Of a stretch of DNA of 51,020 nt, positions 8,510-16,793 are shown in pieces. Each line of letters starts with the position of its first letter. The stretch's first letter is position 1. A program made the position numbers and the translations under genes. This stretch comes from CAZJJZ01 sp964546505. GTDB lineage: Bacteria; Patescibacteriota; Gracilibacteria; UBA1369. The stretch covers positions 1 through 51,020 of the forward strand of contig CAZJJZ010000007.1 of assembly GCA_964546505.1 (NCBI GenBank). Reading direction: 5' to 3'. Under the pieces are notes generated by a model that made no database searches, had not been told where the DNA came from, and saw only the letters and a list, made by a program, of their open reading frames with translations.

Positions 8510-10219
8510 ATGAGCGAAAAATTGCCCTCACAACTTACTGAAAATCCTGCAGCTCCGGATTTCGGCAAAGAAAACTTGAGTAAAGCATGGGAATCTCGGA
8601 GAATTGCTGAATTCGTCAATTCAAAAGGTATTGATAAAAATAATTATCAACAAATTAAGTTTGAGGTTGTGTTGGAATTTTCTAATTCCTCACCTACTGA
8701 TGAGGGGAAGAAATTGGCAGCTAGCCTAAGTAAGTTGGACACAATTTCGGCCAAGTATCCACAAATGTATCCAGACAAAGAAGATTTTGGTTTGAACAAA
8801 GAAAAAATCTTGCAAATGACTACGAATGATCAAGTGTTGCAATATGTTTTGAATAAGGAAAAACCACCTACTTCACTAGACCATTCCGAAGCAATGGAGA
8901 TTTATTTCGCGATGAAAATTTTCTTTAGTTTTAAAGAAAAGGTGGGCAAATACCTGCTGGTAGTGGAGGGCACTAGTGAAGATTTGAAAAGTGCCAGAGA
9001 AGGAGTAAATTTACAGGGAAAACTAGATCAAGGGTTTGGCTATTTATGGAAAGAAGGTTTACACAATTGGGATAAATTACCGACAGCGGAAAAAGCTCTC
9101 TTCGCGATGGTTACGTTATTTGGTGGTTATATGCTCTGGAATGAATCCGATGAAAACAGTATCGGTGGTAAAATCAAAGGCTTTTTGAAGACAGCGTTAA
9201 CCGTTGGAGGATTGGCTTTTTTTGCCAATACCTTAACGAAGATTTTCACTGGTTCTTCTGTTTTGGATTGGACTAGTAAAGGTGTAGATTATGCTACTGG
9301 TACCAGCACGAGGAAAAATATGCTGGAAGTAGCTTTTGAAGTGGATGCCGCTACATCAGAATCAATACAAAAGACAATTGTAGCCACAGGCGAATTACCG
9401 GTATTGGCGGCAATAGCCAGTTTTGAAGCTGGAAAAAACACAAAAACCTTCGAAACTGACAAAATGGATAAAAAGGAAGCCTATGCAGCACTGGAAAAGG
9501 TTTTTGCCAAGTACCCAGCTGAAGAACTAAAAAAAAGATATGCCAACGCCAATCCTCAGCCTACTCTGGCACAAGCCATAACCGAGGAGATGGTGAATGA
9601 TGAAAGACTAGGAATAGAAAACGGTTTACTCACTCAGTTGCAACAAGGTGCGGAAAGCCTGGGTAAAACTGCTGAAAGTTTGTACAAAAAGGTGACTGAC
9701 GCCGGAAAGTCCATATATGAAAATATTGAAGGCTTTTTTCCTGGAGTAAATGCGACAATGACTGGTGTACTGCTGGCTGAAACTTGGAAAACAGCCAATA
9801 ATAAATCGGAAGTAGATTTGGTGGAAATCAAGAAATTTAGCGAATTATTTATCACCGAGGTGAAAAGCAAAGAAGACTTGGATAGTGCTTTTCGTTTTGC
9901 AATAGCGCCCAACGATAGCAAGTCACAATCAAGGTATCTGGAATTGATGAAAGAAGGCAAAAAAGCCAAAAATGTCCAATATCTGCAAACGGATCCTGAT
10001 TTTCTATACGTGGTAGTTGAAACCAATCTAAATCACAAATTAGACAATACCAAAAACTGTTCCGATACATTGAAGGCAGGATTAGATGACGGTAAGAATT
10101 TTATTAAACAGGAATTGAAAGTAGACGATAAATATTTGAACGAGAATATGGGTAAAAATACGGTTTTCGTTCAGGACACAACTTCTGGACTGATTTTTCT
10201 GAAGGTAAAAAAGCCTTAA
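8510..10219 (+). CDS. Membrane protein of unknown function (569 aa)
   Basis: No family recognised. The N-terminal ~195 residues are charged and soluble. Two hydrophobic segments follow at about 202-216 (LFAMVTLFGGYMLW) and 232-250 (LTVGGLAFFANTL). The remaining ~310 residues are helical and acidic, with no cysteine-rich or catalytic motif seen. An ATG at 8462 would place the start inside the terminator and promoter, so the ATG at 8510 (MSEKLPSQ) is preferred; it is 19 bases after TATAAT. A neighbour of two other large unknown proteins on the same strand. Confidence 0.85.
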   Translation: MSEKLPSQLTENPAAPDFGKENLSKAWESRRIAEFVNSKGIDKNNYQQIKFEVVLEFSNSSPTDEGKKLAASLSKLDTISAKYPQMYPDKEDFGLNKEKILQMTTNDQVLQYVLNKEKPPTSLDHSEAMEIYFAMKIFFSFKEKVGKYLLVVEGTSEDLKSAREGVNLQGKLDQGFGYLWKEGLHNWDKLPTAEKALFAMVTLFGGYMLWNESDENSIGGKIKGFLKTALTVGGLAFFANTLTKIFTGSSVLDWTSKGVDYATGTSTRKNMLEVAFEVDAATSESIQKTIVATGELPVLAAIASFEAGKNTKTFETDKMDKKEAYAALEKVFAKYPAEELKKRYANANPQPTLAQAITEEMVNDERLGIENGLLTQLQQGAESLGKTAESLYKKVTDAGKSIYENIEGFFPGVNATMTGVLLAETWKTANNKSEVDLVEIKKFSELFITEVKSKEDLDSAFRFAIAPNDSKSQSRYLELMKEGKKAKNVQYLQTDPDFLYVVVETNLNHKLDNTKNCSDTLKAGLDDGKNFIKQELKVDDKYLNENMGKNTVFVQDTTSGLIFLKVKKP

Positions 10220-10242
10220 TCAGCAAATAGTTTGAATGCGCT

Positions 10243-10265
10243 GAGTGTTGACACTCGCCTTTTTT
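10243..10265 (+). terminator. Probable short terminator
   Basis: GAGTG-TTGA-CACTC followed by GCC and six T, 24 bases after the stop of the 569-residue gene. The stem is short. The TTGACA inside it also fits as a -35 box. Confidence 0.55.
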
Positions 10266-10278
10266 GTAGTATTATAAC
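10248..10278 (+). promoter_or_regulatory. Promoter for the zincin-like gene
   Basis: TTGACA (10248-10253) and TATAAC (10273-10278), spacer 19; ATTATA at 10271 would give 17. The -35 box lies inside the preceding terminator hairpin, as at 8462. Confidence 0.5.
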
Positions 10279-10323
10279 TTCTAAACAAAAATAAAGTAGC
10301 ATTATCTGTTACCTTATTTTTGT

Positions 10324-11217
10324 ATGTTCAATTTACTACTTGCCTTAGCGACAATTTGGACTCAAAACAACTCCGCCTACTGGAGCTTACCAATGGATGT
10401 AAAGGCCGCAAGTGAGGAATTGTCTCCCACCGCAATGGTGGCCACACAAACCGTTGTCAGCCAATCCCCTTTAATTAAAGTACGTCGCAACAGCGATGTT
10501 TATCAACGTTTTGCTGCCAAAGGAATTGCCTTAAAAGGTCTGCAAAACTATGGTAAACCAGAAAAAGCTGATAATCAGGTGGTAGATAACTGCGCACAAA
10601 AACTGGAAAATGTGATAGGTCGGCTGCCGTTAAGAGCCAAGCACAAGCTGAAAGATTTGACTTTGTATTTTAGTAACGAAGGCCGTAGGGGCCTTGGAGG
10701 GGGCAATACTATCGTGTTGCGCTGTACCAACGTAACTGATCAAGAATTAATCGGCGTCTTAATCCATGAACTTGGACACTTGGAAGATGGTAGCGTTCTG
10801 GTTGGTTCAGAGCAGTCTGGTGAAAGTAATTTTTTGGATGGTACTCGTCCGGTCTACAACGATGACCCCAGTTTGCAATTTTATCGTCTGAGTTTTATTG
10901 ATGAAGAGACATTGAAACACAACAGCGTGGAAACTGATTTTGTGAGTGGCTATGCCATGAGTGATCCTTTTGAAGATTTTGCTGAGACCTACCTGTTTTA
11001 CTTTCTACATGGTAATCGTTTTCGTCATTTAGCACAGAATCAACCAATTCTTGCGCAAAAATACGCCTTTATGAAAGAGCAGGTTTTTAACGGAGAAGAA
11101 TATAGTTTTGATGATCAATTCGAGCCAGATTCAGCATTATTTGCCTTATTGTCTGAGCAAAGGAACTACGACGCGACCATCTTGACATACAATTATGAAA
11201 AATTGCTTGCATTTTGA
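10324..11217 (+). CDS. Putative zinc metallopeptidase (HExxH)
   Basis: A 297-residue protein with HELGH at residues 148-152 in a helix (IGVLIHELGHLEDG). A downstream EDFAE at 217-221 can supply the third zinc ligand, as in gluzincins such as the anthrax lethal-factor-like and minigluzincin groups. A short hydrophobic N-terminus (about 3-12) may be a signal or anchor, so it could act outside the cytoplasm. The substrate is unknown. It closes the row of large unknown proteins. It ends in TGA, used here as a stop. The catalytic motif is seen; the family is inferred. Confidence 0.7.
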   Translation: MFNLLLALATIWTQNNSAYWSLPMDVKAASEELSPTAMVATQTVVSQSPLIKVRRNSDVYQRFAAKGIALKGLQNYGKPEKADNQVVDNCAQKLENVIGRLPLRAKHKLKDLTLYFSNEGRRGLGGGNTIVLRCTNVTDQELIGVLIHELGHLEDGSVLVGSEQSGESNFLDGTRPVYNDDPSLQFYRLSFIDEETLKHNSVETDFVSGYAMSDPFEDFAETYLFYFLHGNRFRHLAQNQPILAQKYAFMKEQVFNGEEYSFDDQFEPDSALFALLSEQRNYDATILTYNYEKLLAF

Positions 11218-11354
11218 AAATTTATAGTGTAGGATCAGATTTGCAATCGTGGTTTTATTCAAGACTACTACTGACCGGCCAGATTGCATTTTTGTTAGAG
11301 TTTTTTAGGATATTGAGGCTATTCTAGGGCGTTGGTACTCCTAATAATCAACAA

Positions 11355-11388
11355 ACGCCACCTGCAAGTTCGGGTGGCGTGTTGGTTT
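11355..11388 (+). terminator. Strong hairpin terminator
   Basis: ACGCCACC (11355-11362) pairs with GGTGGCGT (11373-11380) around a ten-base loop, then GTTGGTTTATTTT. It lies 138 bases beyond the zincin-like gene and before tRNA-His. Bases 11218-11354 hold nothing else I can identify. Confidence 0.75.
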
Positions 11389-11452
11389 ATTTTCATAAAT
11401 AAATAAATTGACAAATAATTCATGCTATTTTGAACCTTAAGTCGAAATGTAA

Positions 11453-11480
11453 TTGATTTTTGGAAGTGCTGTGTTAAAAT
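11453..11480 (+). promoter_or_regulatory. Promoter of tRNA-His
   Basis: TTGATT (11453-11458), 16-base spacer, TAAAAT (11475-11480), 15 bases before the tRNA 5' end. Confidence 0.5.
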
Positions 11481-11495
11481 CTGCAGGCAATTTAT

Positions 11496-11573
11496 GGTGT
11501 CCATAGCTCAGTTGGTTAGAGCATCGGATTGTGGTCCCGAAGGTCGTGGGTTCGAGCCCCATTGGACACCCCA
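11496..11573 (+). tRNA. tRNA-His (anticodon GTG)
   Basis: A full cloverleaf. G-1 at 11496 pairs with C73, the identity mark of tRNA-His. The acceptor GTGTCCA pairs with TGGACAC. The D arm is GCTC/GAGC. The anticodon loop has GTG after U33. The T arm is GTGGG-TTCGAGC-CCCAT. The 3' CCA is encoded. Bases 11574-11721 up to the next gene hold no further feature I can identify. Confidence 0.97.
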
Positions 11574-11721
11574 TTGGAAATTTGAGAGGGTTTGGTCTTG
11601 ACGCGATTCGACCCTGTTTGAAAGTGCCTTTCAATACGACCAGACTGCTCAGATGGTAAATTGACGTTTGCTAATATGGAAATAAGGAATATATTTAAAA
11701 AAATCTTTCATCCACTTATAA

Positions 11722-12702
11722 ATGAAAAAACTAATAGCAAAACTTGGGGTTGTGGCACTGATAGCCATTCCATTTTCGGTTTTGGCGGTAAATTGGCAAA
11801 CCTCAGAGAATTACGCTGCGGATCAAATTGTTGAAGGTAATTTGTATGTCGCGGCTGGCAATCCAGTAATTGAAAGCGCAGTCACAGGCGATTTAACAGT
11901 TTTTGGCGGTAATGTAAGAATTAATGGTGATGTCAAAGGAGATGTTGCTGTGGCCGGAGGTGAAGTTTGGATTAGTGGAAAAGTGGACGGTGATGTACGT
12001 GCAGCAAGTGGTAATTTGACAATTAATAGTCAAATTGGTGGAGAATTGATAGGGGCAGCCGGAAGTGTGAATTTAGGACCGAATGCCAATGTACAAGGTG
12101 ATCTTTTGTTAGCGGCAGGTGAATACAAGAAAGATGCGAATGCTAAAATTGGGGGCACAGAAAAAGTGTATACCGAAACAGAAAAAGAAAGAGCAGAACG
12201 TCCTAGAGTAGAGAGAAATACTTTTTTGACAGCTGAATTCTGGATGTATCAACTATTCTCTTTATTGTCATTGTCAGTAGCAGGTTTAGTGTTTTTCGTT
12301 CTCTTCAATAAATACATTCATCGCAATGAGGAACAATTATTTGCCCACAAAAAAGCCGGAGCAGCTATCGGCATTGGATTTGCAGCACTTTTTGGCACAC
12401 CAATATTGATTATTATTCTAATGATTAGTGGCATTGGCTTTTTACTAGGGCTGCTAGTTCTGTTTATGTATATTTATGAAATTATTTTGGGAATGATCAG
12501 TGCGGGAATTTATTTCGGTTCATTGATTAACAAATTTGTCCTTAAATCTCATCAGCAGCTTAGCTGGTGGATGGCTTTGATTGGTTTGGTGGTATTACAC
12601 TTAATCAGCCTTATACCTGCCATCGGTTGGCTGGTTGCTCTAATCATGATTGCTCTGGCGATTGGAATCAATATGCTCAATAAATGGAAGTTAACCCGCT
12701 AA
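11722..12702 (+). CDS. Bactofilin-like beta-helix membrane protein
   Basis: A 326-residue protein. It has a signal peptide (residues 1-22, ending VLA). Short repeats follow at about 35-150 with the pattern hydrophobic-G-D-h-x-h-x-G-G (GDLTVFGGNVRINGDVKGDV), typical of polymer-forming bactofilin or DUF583 beta-helices. Then come about four membrane segments (residues ~170-192, 212-237, 238-262, 275-322). The repeat domain would face outside if the signal is cleaved, unlike cytoplasmic bactofilins. Such fusions are frequent in Patescibacteria. The gene converges on the 227-residue gene. Function beyond a structural surface role is unknown. Confidence 0.8.
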   Translation: MKKLIAKLGVVALIAIPFSVLAVNWQTSENYAADQIVEGNLYVAAGNPVIESAVTGDLTVFGGNVRINGDVKGDVAVAGGEVWISGKVDGDVRAASGNLTINSQIGGELIGAAGSVNLGPNANVQGDLLLAAGEYKKDANAKIGGTEKVYTETEKERAERPRVERNTFLTAEFWMYQLFSLLSLSVAGLVFFVLFNKYIHRNEEQLFAHKKAGAAIGIGFAALFGTPILIIILMISGIGFLLGLLVLFMYIYEIILGMISAGIYFGSLINKFVLKSHQQLSWWMALIGLVVLHLISLIPAIGWLVALIMIALAIGINMLNKWKLTR

Positions 12703-12730
12703 TAAAGCGCAATCCGGTTCAGTTATGAAA

Positions 12731-13414
12731 CTAATTAAGAGCTTTGGGAGAATTCTTCTGAAGCTCTTTTAAGATTACTTGAAAAGATTGATGGCAAAAA
12801 CGCAATAAATCTCCCTTCGCAAGATATTGCTCTTCGTTTTGTAAAAACTTTTCAAGACTTAGCGCTGCTGCGTGAATAATGGCAGGCTTAAATTGATGAT
12901 TCGGCATGAGCCCAACTCGACGGATTTTTTCCGAATTTTCCTGTGCAGCGTTGAGCAATGCCGCAAGCCACTGATTAATTTTTAATTTCAAATCCAGTCG
13001 CAAATTTTGCTCATCCAGAACCAATAAAGAACTTTCAGTTGGCTGAATGTTGGATTCGGTGGAAGAGGACGCGGTTGCAGTCGCCGGAGCAGATAATAAA
13101 AGACCTGCTTGAGAGGCTAACTGCGGTTGACTGATCAGTAAGATGGCCAAAATAAAACTAGCAGGCAAATCATAAGCTAAAAGCTGAGCTATTAGCCCTA
13201 CCAACTCATCCTGAGCTTGTGAAGAATTTTGAATAAACGCGAGCAGTATCTTGGCCAACTCTGTTTCCTTTTTCTTCTGCTTTTGCTCTCTTTTTTGCTG
13301 TGCTTGAAGCTGTTTTGCAGCCTCTGCCATGCGCGCCTGAAATTCACGGAGTTTTTCGGCATTGAAGCCTTGAGGCCCCTGGTCGAGAAATGAAAAACTC
13401 TCTAAATCCCCCAT
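12731..13414 (-). CDS. Protein of unknown function, coupled to rpmA
   Basis: A 227-residue protein with a basic Gln/Lys-rich coiled-coil-like segment near residues 28-55, then a hydrophobic stretch at about 70-115 and an acidic helical C-terminus. I do not recognise a family. Its ATG overlaps the rpmA stop (TAATG), so the two are translationally coupled, and a ribosome-related role is possible but unproven. The last 40 bases form a strong palindrome that may serve as terminator for the opposing gene. Confidence 0.75.
   Translation of the reverse strand: MGDLESFSFLDQGPQGFNAEKLREFQARMAEAAKQLQAQQKREQKQKKKETELAKILLAFIQNSSQAQDELVGLIAQLLAYDLPASFILAILLISQPQLASQAGLLLSAPATATASSSTESNIQPTESSLLVLDEQNLRLDLKLKINQWLAALLNAAQENSEKIRRVGLMPNHQFKPAIIHAAALSLEKFLQNEEQYLAKGDLLRFCHQSFQVILKELQKNSPKALN
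12737..12770. terminator. Possible bidirectional terminator between convergent genes
   Basis: AAGAGCTT (12737-12744) and AAGCTCTT (12761-12768) form a stem with a partly palindromic loop, followed by T on the plus strand. It lies inside the 3' end of the minus-strand gene and 34 bases after the bactofilin-like gene. Confidence 0.5.
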
Positions 13415-13692
13415 TAGGCGGAAATTACATGAACCAAAGTTTCTTTATGAGTTTGTCCGTTGTACTTCTTGTATTGTTTTTCGGTGAATTTAACGACTCC
13501 ATCAGCAGTGGCAAAAAGTGTGTGATCTTTGCCAATAGATACGTTTTCTCCTGGGAAATACTTAGTACCGCGTTGTCTGATGATAATATTACCAGCTTTA
13601 GCGGTTTGTCCGCCGAAAATCTTTACTCCGAGACGTTTGGCTATTGAATCTCGACCGTTTTTGGTAGAACCTGCAGCCTTTTTGTGAGCCAT
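13414..13692 (-). CDS. rpmA: 50S ribosomal protein L27
   Basis: A 92-residue L27 with the typical N-terminus MAHKKAAGSTKNGRDS and the core RLGVKIFGGQ...AGNIIIRQRGTKYFPG. The N-terminal tail begins directly at Ala-His-Lys-Lys, without the cleavable extension found in Firmicutes. This tail reaches the peptidyl transferase centre. The usual rplU partner (L21) is not next to it; the downstream gene is an unknown protein coupled by a TAATG overlap. Confidence 0.98.
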   Translation of the reverse strand: MAHKKAAGSTKNGRDSIAKRLGVKIFGGQTAKAGNIIIRQRGTKYFPGENVSIGKDHTLFATADGVVKFTEKQYKKYNGQTHKETLVHVISA

Positions 13693-13792
13693 ACTAGTTG
13701 AAAGTTATGCGTAAAATCGCGTGAATTTTAAGGTTTAGAAAGATATTTTGCAAGACTAAATTAGATAATCAAGCGCAGATCAAGGCCTGAAA

Positions 13793-13821
13793 TTGAGCAA
13801 AACCGCAATTCTTGGTATAAT
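13793..13821 (+). promoter_or_regulatory. Sigma70-type promoter for the M23 peptidase gene
   Basis: TTGAGC (13793-13798), 17-base spacer, TATAAT (13816-13821). The ATG is 19 bases further on, giving a leader of about 13 bases. Confidence 0.75.
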
Positions 13822-13840
13822 GATGTGATTTACAAAACAA

Positions 13841-15457
13841 ATGAGTAAGAAAATAATCATCAAAATTGGCGAGTTGGCTGTAGTTTTACTGCTATTGGCA
13901 GGCGGACTGAGCGCAGGGCAGATTTTCGCCCAGGAACAAAGCGAGTCTGCTGCAACAGCGGCTTTGCCTTTGCCGGCACAGGATCAAGATGAAAAAGCAC
14001 GGAAAGCTGCCTTCTTTTTGCAGAGATTGAAGCTTGAGATTAACAAAACTCAAGACGAGCTAGATGGTATAACAGAGAATATCGATATACATTCACAAAA
14101 ATTGACTGAGACTCAAACTCAAATCAAATCCTTACAAGATCAACTACGTGTAATCGATGAACAGATCAAAAATATTGAGGAGCAAATCGAAAATGTAAAA
14201 AAACAAATCAAAACCAAGAAAATCGAAATTGAGAATTTGGAGCATGAAATTGCCCAAAAGAAAATAGAAATCGAATATCAAAAACAAATTTTGGCGGGAT
14301 ATTTGAAATCCATCTATCAAGATCAAGGACTCATGACTAATTTCAATATCGATAATTTGGAAATTAATACCATCAAATTACTACTCAACGACCAAACAGT
14401 AGGTCAAACACTTACTAATTTACGCTACAGTGAGCTACTGGAAGTGCAGGGACGTGATTTCTTTGAGAATCTCAGCACATTAATCGAAGAAGCCGAACTC
14501 AAACAAAAGTTGATGGAATTAAAAAAAGCAGCTTTGCAGAAATTGAATCTCAAGTTGGCGGATCAGGAAGTTGACTTGGAGGAAACTAAAGCCACCAAGA
14601 TCACCTTGCTGGAACAGACTAAAGGCCAAGAACATCTTTATCAGGAGTTATTATCTGAATTTAAAAAACAACAAGATGAAGCCAGTGCTGAGTTAACGTT
14701 GATGACCAAGAATCTAGAATTCGTGCGTAAAAAAATGGCTGAACTGGGAAGTAATTTCGATCCTGCTGATTTTGCTGGATTGTTAAATGGCAATACTCAA
14801 AGTGACATTATGCAGTATTTAAAAGCCAATAATGTCGGTGAATTTACGCCTATTTGGCCAATTGCACCATTGAGGGGCATTTCCGCATATTTCCAAGACG
14901 CTTCCTATAAAGCACATTTTGGCTTTGCCCATAACGCCATTGATATTCCAGCAGCTCAAGGCACTCCCATCAAGGCAGCAGCAGATGGATTTGTCTTCAA
15001 AGCCAAGGATAATGGATTGGGGTATAGTTATATTGTTCTATTGCATAAAAATGGCTACATGACAGTGTATGGACATGTCTTCGAAATATTGGTTTCGACT
15101 GGAGATTTTGTGAAAGCAGGCGAAACTATCGGACTATCCGGAGGCAAACCAGCCACCAGAGGCGCGGGACCGTATACGACTGGTCCACATTTGCATTTTG
15201 AAGTCATCAAGGACAAAAGCCACGTCGATCCAATGATCTATATGAACCTGGCGTATTTAGACTTGAGCAGAATGCCAGAAAAATACTTGATGAAAGCGAT
15301 TGCTGATCGCGATCGTGTAAAACGATCAGTCAGCGAAGGTTCTGAAAACAAAGAAAAAGTAAAACGCACAAAACCATCTGTTGATGAATTGGTGGAACTC
15401 AATGGCGAATTAGCCAAACAAAAAGCGCTGATGGAAGAATACGCAGCAAAGGATTAA
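13841..15457 (+). CDS. Secreted M23 murein hydrolase with coiled coil (EnvC/NlpD-like)
   Basis: A 538-residue protein. A signal segment lies at residues ~9-31 (VVLLLLAGGLSAGQIFAQ). A long coiled coil occupies about 45-310 (QIKNIEEQIENVKKQIKTKK). A LytM/M23 domain spans about 350-475 with H364-x3-D368, YGH (His412) and HLH (450-452), so the zinc and catalytic residues are present. A basic tail follows. Enzymes of this layout cut or activate cutting of peptidoglycan cross-links at division. The 3' end overlaps the opposing membrane gene by four bases. The start is supported by the promoter at 13793. Confidence 0.92.
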   Translation: MSKKIIIKIGELAVVLLLLAGGLSAGQIFAQEQSESAATAALPLPAQDQDEKARKAAFFLQRLKLEINKTQDELDGITENIDIHSQKLTETQTQIKSLQDQLRVIDEQIKNIEEQIENVKKQIKTKKIEIENLEHEIAQKKIEIEYQKQILAGYLKSIYQDQGLMTNFNIDNLEINTIKLLLNDQTVGQTLTNLRYSELLEVQGRDFFENLSTLIEEAELKQKLMELKKAALQKLNLKLADQEVDLEETKATKITLLEQTKGQEHLYQELLSEFKKQQDEASAELTLMTKNLEFVRKKMAELGSNFDPADFAGLLNGNTQSDIMQYLKANNVGEFTPIWPIAPLRGISAYFQDASYKAHFGFAHNAIDIPAAQGTPIKAAADGFVFKAKDNGLGYSYIVLLHKNGYMTVYGHVFEILVSTGDFVKAGETIGLSGGKPATRGAGPYTTGPHLHFEVIKDKSHVDPMIYMNLAYLDLSRMPEKYLMKAIADRDRVKRSVSEGSENKEKVKRTKPSVDELVELNGELAKQKALMEEYAAKD

Positions 15458-16083
15458 GGACGAGTAAAGTGTTTTTGTCGATTTAACTTATGCACCAAGA
15501 CAAAAGCAAAAATTTGAAACAAAATAGCTAAAGCTGTAGTGGTGTATTTGAGCTCTACAGGATAACCAGGTAAAGTGAAATCCATAAAAGTTGGCCAGAA
15601 ATAATGAAAAAGATTAGCGACTGTAAGCCAAATGAAAGCTGGCAAGAAGGTGAGTTTACTGTTGCTGAAAGTGAATTTTGCAATCAGAAAAACCTGTAAT
15701 CCATAGAAAGCCACCCAGAACATGCTGCCAAATTCATACCAACCAAAGCCACGCCAACTCATCAATAACGGAAAATATATTTGGGCCAAGATGCCATAAC
15801 TCAAACAGCCAATAAAAGCCCAACGAGCTAACCAAACCGGTGGATGACGTTGAAAAAATAGAAATAGATAGATGATGGTCAGCAAAACTGGATATAGTGA
15901 GCAGATGGCGGTCAAAGGCATTAAATACCAGGGATAGCGCGAGAGCCAGGCGGCATCTGCATAAATCCCCAGGATAGACCAAATTGCATTAATCATGATG
16001 AGAAAAAGCAATCCTTGGCGGGTATGCAAAAGTAGTTCGTAGATCAATACCAAAGATGATTGGGCTTTTTTTATTGTAGTCAT
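15454..16083 (-). CDS. Multi-pass membrane protein of unknown function
   Basis: A 209-residue protein, rich in Trp, Phe and Tyr, with about six membrane segments (near 22-43, 52-78, 87-107, 118-137, 146-166, 178-201). No charged or catalytic motif that would suggest a transporter is visible, and I cannot name a family. It is divergent from nth, whose -35 box overlaps its first codons, and convergent with the M23 gene. Confidence 0.75.
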   Translation of the reverse strand: MTTIKKAQSSLVLIYELLLHTRQGLLFLIMINAIWSILGIYADAAWLSRYPWYLMPLTAICSLYPVLLTIIYLFLFFQRHPPVWLARWAFIGCLSYGILAQIYFPLLMSWRGFGWYEFGSMFWVAFYGLQVFLIAKFTFSNSKLTFLPAFIWLTVANLFHYFWPTFMDFTLPGYPVELKYTTTALAILFQIFAFVLVHKLNRQKHFTRP

Positions 16084-16102
16084 GTAAACGCAGGCTTATA
16101 AT
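16074..16102 (+). promoter_or_regulatory. Sigma70-type promoter of nth
   Basis: TTGTAG (16074-16079), 17-base spacer, TATAAT (16097-16102). This puts the transcript start near 16109 and excludes the in-frame TTG at 16103 as start codon. Confidence 0.75.
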
Positions 16103-16126
16103 TTGTCGGCATCAAGTGACTGCATT

Positions 16127-16783
16127 ATGAAAAAAAACAACACCGCCCGCAAGACTTTTGAAAAATTGCTGGAACTGTATCCTCAAGCGCAGTGCGCTCT
16201 TCAATTCCAAACTCCTTTTCAACTACTGGTTGCAACAATACTCTCAGCGCAATGTACAGACAAACGAGTAAATATGGTGACGCCAGTTTTATTTCAAAAA
16301 TTTCCTCTGATCAGCGACTTGGCTACAGCAAATGAAGTTGAGGTGAGCGAAATAATTAAGAGCACGGGGTTTTTTCGGAATAAAACGAAAAGCATCATCG
16401 GTTCTGCCAAAATGATCATGAATACTTTTGCCGGTCGGGTACCTGAAACCATGGAAGAGTTACTAAAACTTCCTGGAGTAGCCAGAAAAACCGCTAATGT
16501 GGTGCTTTATAATGCTTTCGGTAAAAATGTGGGCGTGGTGGTGGACACTCATGTTAGCAGAATCAGTCAAAGATTGGGATGGACAAAATTTTCTCAACCG
16601 GAAAAAATTGAACGAGATTTAATCACCATTATACCAACAGCACTTTGGGGCAAAGCATCACATGTTTTAATCGATTTTGGTAGAGAAATTTGTAAAGCTC
16701 CCAAACCGCTTTGCCAAAATTGTCAACTCACTAATCTTTGCCCTTGGTTTCAATCTAATTATAATCAAAAACACAAAACTTAA
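16127..16783 (+). CDS. nth: Endonuclease III, DNA glycosylase/AP lyase
   Basis: A 218-residue protein, the usual length. The helix-hairpin-helix LPGVARKTANVV carries catalytic Lys121; catalytic Asp140 is in VVDTHVSR. The [4Fe-4S] loop has C189, C196, C199 and C205 in C-x6-C-x2-C-x5-C spacing. All key residues are present, so it should remove oxidised pyrimidines and cut abasic sites. The start is the ATG at 16127, because a longer TTG start falls against the -10 box. gpmI follows after ten bases and is probably co-transcribed. Confidence 0.97.
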   Translation: MKKNNTARKTFEKLLELYPQAQCALQFQTPFQLLVATILSAQCTDKRVNMVTPVLFQKFPLISDLATANEVEVSEIIKSTGFFRNKTKSIIGSAKMIMNTFAGRVPETMEELLKLPGVARKTANVVLYNAFGKNVGVVVDTHVSRISQRLGWTKFSQPEKIERDLITIIPTALWGKASHVLIDFGREICKAPKPLCQNCQLTNLCPWFQSNYNQKHKT

Positions 16784-16793
16784 TCTAAATGTC

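Noticed and set aside
11437..11634. Minus-strand open frame of 65 codons
   Set aside because: It runs antisense through tRNA-His; the phrase GLEPTTFGTTIRCSNQLSYG is the usual false translation of a tRNA gene.
13390..13647. Plus-strand frame opposite rpmA
   Set aside because: It is the antisense shadow of the ribosomal protein L27 gene.
16103..16126. TTG start for endonuclease III
   Set aside because: It directly abuts the -10 box TATAAT, so it would not be transcribed.
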